A stretch of 64,000 nt of DNA from Pogona vitticeps. Lineage: Eukaryota > Chordata > Lepidosauria > Squamata > Agamidae. Below are positions 40,647 through 53,469 of the stretch, piece by piece. A model generated the notes under the pieces. That model was not told the origin of the DNA. It saw only the letters and a program-made list of their open reading frames with translations, and did not search any database. The translations under genes were made by a program, and so were the position numbers. The stretch lies in NCBI RefSeq assembly GCF_051106095.1, contig NC_135786.1:210313501-210377500 (forward strand), read 5' to 3'. Each line of letters begins with the position of its first letter. Position 1 is the stretch's first letter.

Positions 40647-41401
40647 CACGCATTCCCATAAGCAATTGTAAAGGCTCTTTTGGGGTACACTGGAGTTGCC
40701 AGCACAAAGAAGAGAAATGCAATTGAGAATTTGCTAAGTTTGCTGTTAAAGCAGGACAAGTAGACATAGGATTACTGGAAATGAAACAGTTAACACAGAG
40801 TGTGCTGCCTGAGCAGGACCAGTAAGGCAATAATGGACAAAAAGAAACGTAGTACAAAGTCTAAAGTATTCTTTTGTGGAAGAAAAAACAAATCTGTAAA
40901 AAATGAGGGTCTGCCAGATAATAAGAAGGAGTTAAGTGATTTACAGAGACAGGAGAGTTGCAAGGGGAAGGGAGATACGATAGATGGATTAGAAGAGAGC
41001 TTACAATTACATGGAGCAGTAAGTAAAAGTGATACAAAAATATGTATAAGGACTACTGTATTTTGCTGCACAGAAGGAGAAAGACAAGGTTGGTGTCTCG
41101 GCTCTCTTTTTTAGGAGCTGCTTTGAACATAATGAATCAAGTCATAGGCGATTCAATATATGCAGAATCAATTCAATATACTGTATGCAGAATCAGGTAG
41201 ATGATATCTTTTTTTTACTAGGAAAAGATAGTTCAGCCTCTGTTAGAAAGTCAACTGGTCAATTTAACTGGGTTGAAAAGAGACTTAAGAAAAAGTTGGA
41301 GCTGAGCAAACTGACATGATTGAAACAGAAACTCAGAAACAAATTGAAACTCAGAAACAAATGAACAGGCTAAGAAAACAGAAATAGAGAAAAGGGGTAT
41401 A

Positions 41402-41511
<110 letters not shown>

Positions 41512-42025
41512 CTCCATAAGTTCAAACACTGCTGCTCTGGGCAGTTTGCATGTTAAAACCTAACCCTCACAAAACCCCATGTAACAAATTACATTCAACA
41601 GTATGGTTATCTAACAGGTTTGGTCTAAAATTCATATAAATATTTAATCTGTTGTTGAAGGAGAATCTGTTGTTGAAGGCAGCTCTGTATAATTCTCCTT
41701 TTTGTCAGTTTTCTGAACCTAAAGAGGAAAGGAGCCTGGCAAATCTCAGTTAGTAACTTATTCCAAAGATTGGAAGCCACCACCAAAGAGGCCTGATTTC
41801 TTGTCATTGCCTTCTTGGCTGTCCTCAGTTTTAGCATCATGAGAGGAGTGGGTAAAATGGGTAGCTGCTTTCTGAAAGAAACAGTTTAACCAGTATTGAA
41901 GCCATAAACCACTAAGGGCTTTATAGGTCATAACCAGTATTGTAAATCGAGTGCAGAAACTAACAAGGAGCCAATAAAGGCTCACCAAGATATGTTCTTT
42001 GATTTGTACTCCTGCATTGAGCAAA

Positions 42026-43117
42026 TATCTACTTCTGTTTCATTGACTATGCGAAAGCCTTTGACTGTGTGGACCACAACAAACTGTGGCAAGTTCTTAA
42101 AGAAATGGGAGTGCCTGACCACCTTATCTATCTACTGAGAAACCTATATGTAGGATAGGAAGCAACAGTTAGAACTGGATATGGAACAACTGATTGGTTC
42201 AAAATTGGGAAAGGAGTACGACAAGGCTGTATATTGTCCCCCAGCTTATTCAACTTATATGCAGAATACATTATGCGGAAGGCTGGACTGGAGGAACCCC
42301 AAGCCGGAATTAAGATTGCCGGAAGAAATATCAACAACCTCCGATATGCAGATGATACCACTCTGATGGCAGAAAGTGAGGAGGAATTAAAGAACCTTGT
42401 AATGAGGGTGAAAGAGGAGAGTGCAAAAAACGGCCTTAAACTTAACATAAAAAAAACTAAGATCATGGCCACTGGTCCCATCACCTCCTGGCAAATAGAA
42501 GGGAGGCAGTGACAGATTTTATTTTCCTGGGCTCCATGATCACTGCAGATGGAGACAGCAGCCATGAAATTAAAAGACGCCTGCTTCTTGGGAGGAAAGC
42601 GATGACAAATCTTGACAGCATCTTAAAAAGCAGAGACATTACCTTGCCAACAAAAGTCCGAATAGTCAAAGCTATGGTTTTTCCTGTCGTGATGTATGGA
42701 AGTGAGAGCTGGACCATAAAGAAAGCAGACCGCTGAAGAATTGATGCCTTTGAATTGTGGTGCTGGAGGAGACTCTTGAGAATCCCCTGGACTGCAAGGA
42801 GAACAAACTGATCAATTCTAAAGGAAATCAACCCTGAGTGCTCACTGGAAGGACAGATCTTGAAGCTGAGGCTCCAGTACTTTGGCCATCTAATGAGAAG
42901 AAAAGACTCCCTGGAAAAGACCCTGATGTTGGGAAAGTGTGATGGCAAGAGGAGAAGGGGACGACCGAGGATGAGATGGCTGGACAGTGTCTGCGAAGCA
43001 ACCAACATGAATTTGACACAACTCCGGGAGGCAGTAGAAGACAGGAGGGCCTGGTGTGCTCTGGTCCATGGGGTCACGAAGAGTCGGACACGACTAAATG
43101 ACTAAACGATGACGATT
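42026..43117 (+). mobile_element. BovB (RTE) LINE, 5'-truncated
   Basis: Starts within the RT at AFDCVDH..., passes GVRQGCILSPSLFNLY and the catalytic YADD block (LRYADDTTLMAESEEELK), then the C-terminal SWTIKKADR, LQYFGHLMRRKDSLEKTLML and RAWCALVHGVTKSRTRLND. One frame break lies near 42505 and an in-frame TGA follows KKADR at 42735-42737. It begins around 42026, so most of the endonuclease is missing. Confidence 0.93.
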
Positions 43118-43185
43118 GAGCATGGAGTTGGACTCAACGGCTTTATAGGCCCCTTCCAGCTTCATTATTCTATGATTCTATGATT
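43118..43185 (+). mobile_element. CR1 3' tail joined to the BovB end
   Basis: GTTGGACTCAACGGCTTTAT and TTATTCTATGATTCTATGATT are the last about 65 bp of a CR1 element. They follow the BovB terminus directly and precede the resumption of the L2-like relic. Confidence 0.75.
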
Positions 43186-43439
43186 CTGATTTGTAGTTGC
43201 AGAAATCAGTCTGGTCATTGCAGTTTGGACTTGCTGGAGTTTCTGTACTGTTTTCAGAAGCAGCCTTACATAAAGAACATTAGAGAAGTTTATTTTTGAA
43301 ATTAACAATGTGTAATCATCTTCCTGACTGCAGTCAAATTGCATTCCAAGGGAGATTTCCTCCATCTGGCTACTAACTGTCTTCTTAACTGATTTACTGC
43401 CCTCAACTTTTCTGTACACCCTGATGAGGGTTGGGCTCT

Positions 43440-45000
43440 GAAATAAAGAGGGTGTTTAGGAGCAATTATGTCTACTGCCTGGATTACCTCTTAATACTAG
43501 TGGCCAATCTGGGCTTCAACAGGATCACCAGCTAGATCAGTTGGTGAAATTGCACATTGAAAGTGGCTCTCATCTCAATTCTTCTTATTCTTTTCTTGAG
43601 AACTTCAGGCTCTGATTCTGGGCCACCATTGTGGGACTTTAATCTAAAGTAAATATGCTGTGGATCCAGCTCTTGTACATTTCCATTGTTAACAAATTGT
43701 TCGATGAGGGTGCCTGTAGATCAGATAAACTTGACTACCAATAAACAGATCCATCAGGCTCCTGCTGTCCAAAGCAAAGCAAGTTCTCTCTTGGAGATGC
43801 AGAGGAACTTCCCTGCACTCTGAGAAAGGATGGAGTTGATGAGGAGAACACTCTTCCCTCCCTTGTGAAAACATGGAATTTAGGAGTGGATTTCTTTTGC
43901 AACTGAAGAGGCAAAGGGCTGGGCTGCATTTAGTGCCAGGATGCAGCCTGATCTGACCCATGTTTACTCAGAAGTAAGTCTCGCTCACTTGCATGGTCTT
44001 GGTCCTATGCATGTGTGAACTGGGTGGCAGCCAAAGTGGATTTAGCAGTCTTAGGGCAATTGCACGTGCTGGCAATGAATTAAACTGGAGCACCCCAACC
44101 ATCTCCAAAAAAGGTAGAAGCCACCGATAGGGGCTCAGAAAGGTAGAGGTTGGTGTGCCCTGGGGGCAAATTCCTGTCTGAACAAGCTCAAAGTCAGCTT
44201 TTCCATTTCTTCTTCTTTTCCTAAGGGAAACTGTGCACTAAACTTTCATTGTCATTTATTCACTTTATACAAGATTCATTTTGCTAACATCTAAGTCCTG
44301 CCACAAAGCAAGTGGGCTTTCTTTCTCTTCTCTGGTAGAGCAATGGAACTCAGAAACAAGCAATGCCCATGAAACAAAACAGCTACCTGTGTCTTATGTT
44401 TCATATATGCCATAGTTTGTGTGTCTGTACTGAGTGTCGGTTATACATTGTGTGTTAGTGGCCTTACATTGGTTTTATTTTATACTTCCTTTTCTGCAGA
44501 AAAAAGGAGCATTTTTCCCAAAGATAAACTTTATCTTGAACTCAATTTTTGGGTTTTTTTTGCCCCCCCGATGAAATTTATCCATCAGTGTTAATTGATC
44601 TTACATGGCAACATAGGTATGATGTTGTGCATTGATATTTCCTGGCATTTTGCATTGTAGGCACAGAAGCACAGTATCCCACTTTCATAAACTGGAGGAG
44701 TATTGTTAGCCAAATAATGTACAGCATTCAGATGGCAATAGTGTGTGTGTGTTTATATTTGGAAAGACACCCACAGAACCATTAAGGCACATCCATGTAC
44801 TTGACACCCTGATACTTGGTCTATCCAGCCAGCAGTAGGGGATATACATATATGTATATATGTGTGTGAATGAATGAATGTATCCATGTGATTTATTGAG
44901 TACTCCAAAAATACACTAGATAGCATTATAAATTGGTTTCTGTGGTGTTTTTTCTCACATGGACCACCCCATAAGCAGCTGCAAAGAACCTTAAGGAATT
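43440..45000. other. Intergenic, no gene recognised
   Basis: Unique AT-rich DNA. A short dispersed-repeat scrap (TTTACTCAGAAGTAAGTC, TCCTATGCATGTG) lies at 43960-44017, and TATACATATATGTATATATG at about 44844. No exon seen. Confidence 0.45.
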
Positions 45001-45535
45001 TGTAACAGTTAACACTGGTGTATCTACTGGTTCCGCATTGACTTCAAAGTGTTGATGCTTAAGTATAAATGGTTTAGGGCCTCAATATTTGACGGAATGC
45101 CTTCTCCCACCAAGATCTACCCATATCATTCGATTAAGTCAGGAGGTGAGGCTGAGGAGCCTGACGCTGAGGGAGGCCCGAAAGGAAAAAACAAGAAACT
45201 GGGCCTTCTCGGCGGTGGCTCCTCGCCTCTGGAACAACCTGCCTCCAGAGATTCGTGTGGCCCCGTCCCTGGGTATTTTTAAGACCCATCTAAAACCTTG
45301 GATGTTTAAGCAGGCCTTCCCTCCAGATAATACTTAATTTTTCTTTCTTTATCTATCCTTTGTTATCTCGCCATCTTGAAGAATCTGCTTATTGTTTATT
45401 GCTTATTACTATTGCTTATTATTATTGTTTACTGTCTATTGCTGGATATTTTTATTTTGCTATATGTATATGTTTTTGTATTTTTACCTGTCTGGAAGCC
45501 GCCTAGAGTGGTCGTATTGACCAGATAGGCGGGGA
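45000..45535 (+). mobile_element. L2-like LINE 3' end, well preserved
   Basis: Codes the typical C-terminus in a continuous frame from 45089 to 45337: TECLLPPRSTHIIRLSQEVR, RLWNNLPPEIRVAPSLGIF, LKPWMFKQAFPPDN. It ends with AAGCCGCCTAGAGTGGTCGT and GACCAGATAGGCGGGGAATG. Fewer decay marks than the copies at 1 bp, 25 kb or 58 kb. Confidence 0.85.
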
Positions 45536-45576
45536 ATGAATGAATGAATGAATGAATGAATGAATGAATGAATGAA

Positions 45577-45623
<47 letters not shown>

Positions 45624-45627
45624 ATAT
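45536..45627. repeat. AATG then AATA array at a LINE 3' end
   Basis: About 45 bp of GAATGAATG and about 48 bp of AAATAAAT directly after the LINE terminus. Confidence 0.95.
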
Positions 45628-46325
45628 GAATACTGGCAGCACAGTGTTCTAAAATGATCCATTGAACGCATTGCCTTTCCTTAATCACATTTACACAGGA
45701 GAGTGAGAAATTCTCAGAATCAGACATTTCATGCAGGTACTAAGCAATCCTGACAATTATTATTAAAACAGAACATCAATGAGTTTGTTCTGTTGCCCCA
45801 CTTTTGAGGTTGAAATGCAGCATCACATTTTATGCTTTATTTTCACACATCTGGACTGCACCTAAAGCTGCGGACTTTGGCTGGTTTAAGTAGCACCTTG
45901 ATCATTTAAAATTAATCAGCTGGGGTCAGAATTTAGTCAGTGAACTCTAAACCGCTATTGCTGCTATTTGGAAGGACCACATCCTTCATGGTTTGAGGGC
46001 AGTCTGTGTCTAGGATGTAAGTTTACCCTAAAAATGGAAGAAAGTCACCTTGACTTGATGCTGTGAACTGTGTTGGTTTATCAATTCAATATATCCAAAA
46101 GGAAGGAAATTTATTCCAACATAGCCATTTCAAAACTCAAATAATGATTTAATCAATAATTGTCAATGGAGTAAAAAACAACAACAACAACCTACTTAAT
46201 CAATGGACAGAAGTAAAATTTTATCACAGTCAAAGATTCGCACATGATCAACTGACACACCTACGTTCAATGTATTAGACATTATATTAGAACTAAAGTA
46301 GTGCAGTCAGATCATAAAGATGCAC

Positions 46326-46530
46326 ATTGATTGATTGATTGATTGATTGATTTGATTTGATTTTTTATCCCATCTTTCTCCCCTAGTGAGGACCCAAGGT
46401 GGCATTAAAAAAATCTAAAATCAACAATTCGTTAACGCAAATTAAAATTTAAATATACAACTATTTAAAAGCATTATTTTAAAACTATTAAATAAGATTT
46501 AAAAAGGGATGGAGTTCCATAACCTGTATA
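46326..46530 (-). mobile_element. LINE 3' tail with ATTG repeat
   Basis: GATTGATTGATTGATT array, then ATCCCATCTTTCTCCCCTAG, GGACCCAAGGTGGCATTA and an A-rich remainder: a reversed reptile L2/CR1-like 3' end. Confidence 0.65.
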
Positions 46531-47334
46531 TAGATATATAAATATAAATCTGTTGCTATAGCTTTCTATCCATGTAGTGGAAAAGTTGCATCATTCTCTT
46601 GTTAAATGTAAATATGAAGCAGTACTTTTTCGGTCCTCCTTTAACTGTTCTCCTATTGTCCTTAACTGCTGCCTTGTCCCTCCTGGTCTGCTTACTTTAT
46701 CACTCCATCTTCAACTCTAACCTATAATAGCTGAGAGTGGAAACTTCAAGGCTAACACTGTCATTCCCTCCTTTTTTAAACTGGGCAACAAAATCATGTT
46801 TATGTTCCTTGTATAACCATACAGGGGGTGAACAAGTTCTCTGCTTCAGGACTTAAACCAGTTTTTCACCTAGAGATAAAAATAAAAGACATTCAAATGG
46901 AAAAACAATAACTTCTGTGCCTAACCTGAAATCCAACTCTTCATGCCTAATAAATTTTGAACTACATTCCACATGTGTTTCTACTTAACTCTTCCTATGG
47001 AGAAAAGACCCAAAATTTTTAATGTAGCTGCACTGCAAATTCAATTAACATCTACTTCCACAAGCACTGACATTAAATAGATACAAATGAGTAAAAATAT
47101 GGGTGGTACACAAACTTAATGCTTGGGATAGATCCACTGAATTCTGTTTGGCCATATTATAATTCAAATTTATTTCAATGGGAAATGAATTATCATTTAC
47201 ATCAATGAGGATTAAGCCAGATATTACTCATTCAAGTGCCATTAATTTCTGTGAGTCTCTACTCTAAGGAAGGCTTGATCCAATTCTATGACTCCTTGTG
47301 TTTGCTTCTTCAGGAAACAAATGGTTTATTGAAG

Positions 47335-47720
47335 GTCAAGCCCTAGGAGAACAGTTGAGGAAGCTGGGTATGCCTAGCCTGAAGAAAAGAAGACAGAGAA
47401 ATGATCTGATTGCCATCTTTGATGGGCTGTGACATGGAAGATGGAGCAAACTTGTTTTCTGCAGCTCCAGAGGATAGAATTTATACCAATGAATTCAAGT
47501 TACAGAAAGGGAGATTCTGACCAAATGTTAGGAGAAAATTTGTGACAGTGGTGTTTGATAATGGAATAGATTACATCAGAAGATGGCAGATGCTTCTTCA
47601 CTAGATGACCATGTCTTAAAGATGTCTTAGCTGTGGATTCCCTTCTTCCTTCATTTTGCCAAGATAACTCCTGGCATCTCCTCCAACTTACCTACATTTC
47701 TTTGATTTCATATACTGTAT
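47335..47720 (+). mobile_element. CR1 LINE 3' end
   Basis: GGGTATGCCTAGCCTGAAG, GGGCTGTGACATGGAAGATG, GGAGCAAACTTGTTTTCTGC and ATTCAAGTTACAGAAAGGGA follow CR1 order, ending near the CCTCCAACTTACCTACATTT tail. Confidence 0.85.
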
Positions 47721-47770
47721 GAAGTCACAGATGTGCAAGTGTATTTTCTGTGTGAATTTATGGCCTAAAG

Positions 47771-48300
47771 CAGAGGTTCCCAAGCTTTTTTGAGTTGCAA
47801 CCCCCTTTTACAATAGCCAAGTAGCTTGCAACCACAACAACATATTTGCATAAAAAGGCATTTTATTGGGGTAAAGAAAACACATTAAAATACATTTTTT
47901 TTCATAATATAAATTTAACCCAATATTTAATATGATTATTGCACTTGCAACCAGCTTAAAAATTCAGGGCTGAGTGTTTGTTAAAGTCAACCTCATGCCA
48001 TTCTCAACATTCAGTCTGTTTCTTGCCTTTGTTTGGATATGAAGAAATGTTGAAAATCCACTCTCGCAGAGATATGTAGAGACACATGGAAGTGAATCTC
48101 AAAAGGCAAGCGTGACGACATTTGGATATGATTGATCTGTAGCACACCAGAACCAAATCAGCAATTTTTCATAAAACAAATTATGTGCCATGGAGACATG
48201 CTGCAGATCCAAGAATTCACCCTGTACTTCATTGGTGATGCAGGCTACATTCGGAGAAGTAGAGAATGAAAATGGGGGCACAGAAAATACATGACAAGAG
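47771..48300 (-). mobile_element. hAT DNA transposon remnant with transposase C-terminus
   Basis: The left end CAGAGGTTCCCAAGCTTTTT is a hAT terminal repeat. The minus strand between about 48030 and 48110 encodes YLCESGFSTFLHIQTKARN, then RLNVENGMRLTLT, the hAT dimerisation domain of ZBED-like transposases. Just upstream is DLQHVSMAHNLFYEKL ... FWCATDQSYPN. Frame breaks separate the parts. The right terminus was not found. Confidence 0.8.
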
Positions 48301-50900
48301 ATAAAGGGGAAACGTTTATCCTATTCTCTTAATAGAGCCAATGAAAGTGGAGCTACTTGTGCCATGTACTTTCCTGATATAGATATTCTCTAAGTTTGTC
48401 CACAGAATGTTGGGCTGTAGGATTTCACATATGCATAGTCCTTCACCTTGTGAACCATATTTCCTGTCCATCACTCTCCCATGCTTTTGCAAATCAATTT
48501 AGCTGGTATCAAGAATCTTCTGCATGTCCCTAAGACCTCTCAGTGTTTTTTGGGAATTGTAACATCAATCCAAACAATTATGTATATTTTTATTTAAAAC
48601 AACCAAGGAGGAACTGCATTTGGACTGGTGGCTGTGAAAGTATCTCTCAGATAAAACATGCTAGCCTTTAAGGTTCCACAAGACTCATACTGCTTTGGCT
48701 GGGACAAATTGCAAAACTGAAAAAGATCTGTTGATTGATTCTGGAAGACTCTGCAGAAAGACATTCACAAACCAATGATGCATCATACCATCCAAAGAAA
48801 AACTCAGGACTTAGCACTATATTATATTAGATGGAAATGAGACATAGGAGCAGCCTTCTTCAACTTCTGTGGTAGATATTTTGGGCAGCAGGCTCCATCG
48901 TTCCTAACTAACTGAATGATCACTGGAGATAAAGTCCAAAACAACTGGACAACTCCAGGTAGGGGGAAGCTGCAACAAGATTTGCTCTGCAAATTAGCTA
49001 ATGTCTGCATAAGTATTAAATCTGATTATATTAGAACCTGGGGTAAGTAGGATCAGCAGAAACAAAAGCGAATCCTTCCATGCCTTACACATAAAACTCT
49101 TTGGAACTCCATTATTAGTGAAATTGGTTGCTTTATTAACCATCTAACAAAGTTGGCAAGCATTTTATTAACTTTTATGTAAAAGGACATTTTGAAACTT
49201 GAAAGTCATTACTTATTTTCCCCCCTAGCAAATGGAATTTAACCTTCTTCCTAGATACCTGCCATACAGCCTGCTTAGGTATACAGTAGTAATTAAACAC
49301 ATATCTTGAAAGAAATATTTTCCAGAGGGTTTACTTGTCTTTCACAATGGAAAAAGCAATTAGAACTGTTCCATAAAACATATTTTTTTTTTGGCAACTA
49401 AAAATAAGGAATCTGTGAAAGGTCCTTGTGCAGCATGGATTAAAATATCATAATATAGTCACAATGAAATAACTATCAACCTATTTTTAGAAGACAATTA
49501 ACTTTATACCAAATCTCAAAATAAGTATTAATGGCCCAATCATGGATAACTCTCTTAACTAACTCAATTGAAAAGATAGACAGAACATTAACTAAATTAT
49601 GAAGCTTCTATTATATCCCTTCATCCATTATAATAGATGCAAATATACTCTGTGTGCAGGAAATAGTGTATTTTAAATGGCCAAGCTGACTACACAAACT
49701 ATCTCAAAAGCAATAAAGACAATATTGCAATTTTCAGTTTCCTTCAAACAAAAATAAAAAAGGCAGACCTTAACTCTCATATTCATGTGTGCAGTGTATA
49801 AATATATGAACAAGGATACCCTGGTGACCATAGACAGTTCTTCAGAATTCATTTAGATATCTTTCGTGCCACTGAACAGCAGGGAATAAAATTCAAAGAC
49901 ATAGAAAACCCCTTAATTTTAATCAAAGGTTGCCTTTCTTTGAATCACCTTATTGATTTCAGTGTGTTTACATGGTATTGAAGCTGAACATGTACATAAA
50001 ACATGTGTAGAAGTATATTTGGTCTAAGAATTGACTACTACAACAATATATATATACCTTTTAGAAGAAGTCATTCAAAAGTGCAGATGAATAATGTTCT
50101 AATGATTTCTGATGACAAAAAGTGTGTCTCTCTTGCAACATTTCTGAACTATCATTGTGGCCATGTATCCTTTAGGCTGTATAGTGTAATCACTAATTCA
50201 AAACTTCATGCATAATGGCCAAAATTGGTACTTCCAACTAGTGTAGATCTGTTGAACCAATGGGGTTTATGTAGGTCTCAGCTTACAGTACTGAGGTTTC
50301 ACTGATACCATGGAACTACTGTAGCTAGGGTCATTCATTGGATTGGGGCCAGGAAATTTATCTACCAGTTACTTTTAATACATATAAAATTATAAAATGC
50401 AAAGCAGCTAGGCAGGGATCTATCTTAGATTTAACTGCTTGAAGGAATTCTGCCATGATATTGCTACAGAGCAAAAAGTGCAATTTCAATTTTTTTTGCA
50501 TACATAAGGATAAATAATGACTCAGGTTGTTGTTTTTCACAGGCTGTCAGAGTTTCTGAAGAATGAATGTCTTGTGGTTGCTTGGTAACTATAGCTTTTT
50601 CCTCTCCTGGAGATAAGGGAGGAGGGCAAACTGGACTAAGGTATCACAGTACCATCACTGCAGAGATCAACATGGTGTCCAGTAATAGGGCAATTATTTT
50701 CTTTCTCTGTTTATAATGAAATATATTCCCACTTCTCTTGGCAAAACCGAACCACAAAAAGGAAACTGAATGACAATAAAAAAAGAACTAAAAAAGCAGT
50801 TATGCCAGAAGACAGTGTCTTTTATGTGCACAGTTGTTTATATTCATTAGATGTTGATTGTAATCACCTATCAGCTTTAAATACACTTTCCATATGGTGT
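48300..50900. other. Intergenic, no gene recognised
   Basis: AT-rich sequence without coding signature. A short scrap CCAACTAGTGTAGATCTG at about 50236 resembles the AGTAGACCCA inverted-repeat family. Nothing else supported. Confidence 0.45.
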
Positions 50901-50904
50901 TGGA

Positions 50905-51170
50905 TTAGTCATGATGGCTATACGATACCTCCAGGATGCCTCTGAATACAATCTGCTGGGAAAAACAACCACAGAAGGGGGCTTTTGTCCTTGGGTCCTT
51001 CTTGGGAGCTTCCTAGGTTTCTTTTTGATCAAATGCTGTGACAAACAAGGTACAGGATTAGGTGGGCTTTCTGATGTTCCCGTCTTTTCTACGGGTGCAA
51101 AAACATGGCCTTTCCAGAGAAAAGATAAATGTTTCAATTTATTATTATTATTAGTTTAAAAGCCCTTTCA
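50905..51170 (+). mobile_element. CR1-like repeat fragment
   Basis: TCATGATGGCTATACGATAC, CTCCAGGATGCCTCTGAATA and AATCTGCTGGGAAAAACAAC follow the common reptile CR1-like 3' segment, with decay toward the 3' side. Confidence 0.5.
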
Positions 51171-52084
51171 GTAAAATTGGTTTGATTCACCCTCTGTCTC
51201 TTGGACTGTTTTACAGAAACAGTGTGAGACAGTTTGGCATTATTTGTAGAAGGCTGAATATCAGTCCTGTTGAAATGTTTGCTCAGCCACGATGCTCTAT
51301 GGATGATGTCGGACCACAGACATTTTCTCAGCTCAGCCTAGCTGAGTCCACGTCCACATAACTGTTGGACACCTGCGTCATAACAATTATATTTTTATGT
51401 TTCAGATTTCCCTCTTAACTCTTCACAAACCATCTCCCCCAGTATGGAGCCATATAACATTTTGTAGAGCTGGCATATTGATATTTTTCAGAGAGAGAAA
51501 GGGCAAATTCCCCTATGATTCACTACTTCTTTAATGTAATATTGAGCTAGCTGCTGAGGTGTTTCCACTTGGTTCATTGAGGTTTTCATTTATTTCATTG
51601 TGGGTCAGGACATAAGTGACTGGAACTTGATGTATTAAAACCATAATGGTGATCCAAATCAAAGAGATAAATCAAGGTCAGGAAACTTGAGAAATAGCCA
51701 TGGGACTCATGGGTATGATGAGAGGATCCAAAGAAAATATGCAATGTATACAGCTGTTTCCATTTCTAGAACCAGGAGTGGTGATTTTCCCCCAGAAGCC
51801 CTCTACATCCCTGCAGCTACTGGAAAACCCTCAGGGAGCATGAAGGGCTTCAGGGAGATGTGACGGGGTAGAAAATACTGTTGCTGTAGCAGACAGCTGC
51901 TAGCATGCTGTTGGATTTAAGCTTCAGAGTTGAATATTGCCCATATTATATCTGAAGCCTCATGAGGCCTTATTTAGAACGAGCCAATAGAAAACAATCT
52001 GCCTTAACAGAGAAGAATCACAGGTACAATGAGTTGGACCAGATTAATTATGCTTAGACGGTATCTGTCAGGATCATTGAGACT
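51170..52084. other. Intergenic, no gene recognised
   Basis: Unique sequence with no family or coding signature that I can support. Confidence 0.4.
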
Positions 52085-52710
52085 TAAGCTACTTTTTAAT
52101 TTATTATTTTATTATACCAAAAACAACATAAACTTATGACACCTTCATCTTCAGGACTAGGTTCTAATCTTAATATTTTTATATTTCACTACACCCACTT
52201 TATCTCCAGAAACACATTAATTCTTTTCCCAGCGTATACTCCCTCCATTTCCAAAACAAATATTTCCTAAATAAACTCTATATTTTTTAAAGTCATTGCT
52301 TTTTGATAAGCCTATTCTTAATTTCATTTCACAAGTCAGTTTATCATTAATTGCCATATCCCACATTTCTCTGTACCATTCCTCAATATTAATTTGGTTA
52401 ACAGTTTTCCAATTCTTCGCAAATAATTACCCTACTGCTGTGACCATTGTAGTAACTGAACCCTTCTCTTCTCTCTTCAGTTGACCAGAATTAATTGTAT
52501 TCAATAAAGCAGTCAATGGGAACATTTGAATATGAAATCCACTTATTTTCCTAATTTCTTTGAAGACTTGTGTCCATTATTTTCTCCTTATGTCACATAA
52601 CCAACACAGTTACAAATTCATCCCTTTTTCTTTTTTACACCTCCAACACAGAGATGACAGTCTTATTTAATATATTCATCTTTACTGCTGTTAAATATAA
52701 TCTTCTTTTG
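52085..52710 (-). mobile_element. L1 LINE ORF2 C-terminal relic
   Basis: On the minus strand, broken frames give fragments such as NWKTVNQINIEEWYREMWDM and a histidine/cysteine-rich block before it, equivalent to the AARIIYAQYWK region of the L1 at 12.5 kb. Heavily mutated, so much older. Confidence 0.6.
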
Positions 52711-52789
52711 GACTTAAGCTACATGTAAGTTAGTTTGAATCTACTGTAACTCATAGAAAGGAAATTTTCCACTGGGCATCTTTCAAATT

Positions 52790-53405
52790 TTGTTGTTTAG
52801 TCGTTAAGTCATGTCCGACTCTTCATGACCCCATGGACCAGAGCACGCCAGGCCCTCCGGTCTTCCACTGCCTCCTGGAGTTTGGTCAAATTCATGTTGG
52901 TTGGTTTGATGACACTGTCCAACCATCTTATCCTGTTGTCCCCTTCTCCTCTTGCCTTCACACTTTCCCAACATCAGGGTCTTTTCCAGGGAGTCTTCTC
53001 TTCTCATGAGATGGCCAAAGTATTGGAGCCTCAGCTTCAAGATCTGTCCTTCCAGTGAGCACTCAGGGTTGATTTCCTTCAGAATTGATAGGTTTGATCT
53101 CCTTGCAGTCCAGGGGACTCTCAGGAGTCTCCTCCAGCACCACAATTCAAAAGCATCAATTATTCAGCGGTCAGCCTTCTTTATGGTCCAGCTCTCACTT
53201 CCATACATCACTACTGGAAAAACCATAGCTTTGACTATGCAGACCTTTGTCGGCAAGGTGATGTCTCTGCTTTTTAAAATGCTGTCTAGGTTTGTCATTG
53301 CTCTCCTCCTAAAAAGCAGGTGTCTTTTAATTTCATGGCTGCTGTCACCATCTGCAGTGATCATGGAGTCCAAGAAAGTAAAATCTGTCACTGCCTCCAT
53401 ATCTG
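52790..53405 (-). mobile_element. BovB (RTE) LINE 3' end
   Basis: Minus-strand peptide TDFTFLDSMITADGDSSHEI, TLPTKVCIVKAMVFPVVMYG, SWTIKKADR, an in-frame stop, then IDAFELWCWRRLLRVPWTAR and LQYFGHLMRREDSLEKTLML. It ends at GACTAAACAACA-like sequence near 52792. The 5' end is truncated near 53400. Confidence 0.93.
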
Positions 53406-53469
53406 TGCAGGTGAATTTGAAAGATGCCCAGTGGAACATATTCCTGAGTAAGCACATGTATGATTGCTT

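Noticed and set aside
42234-43105. Host reverse transcriptase-like or domesticated gene
   Set aside because: It is a 5'-truncated BovB with a frame break and a stop, matching the second copy at 53 kb.
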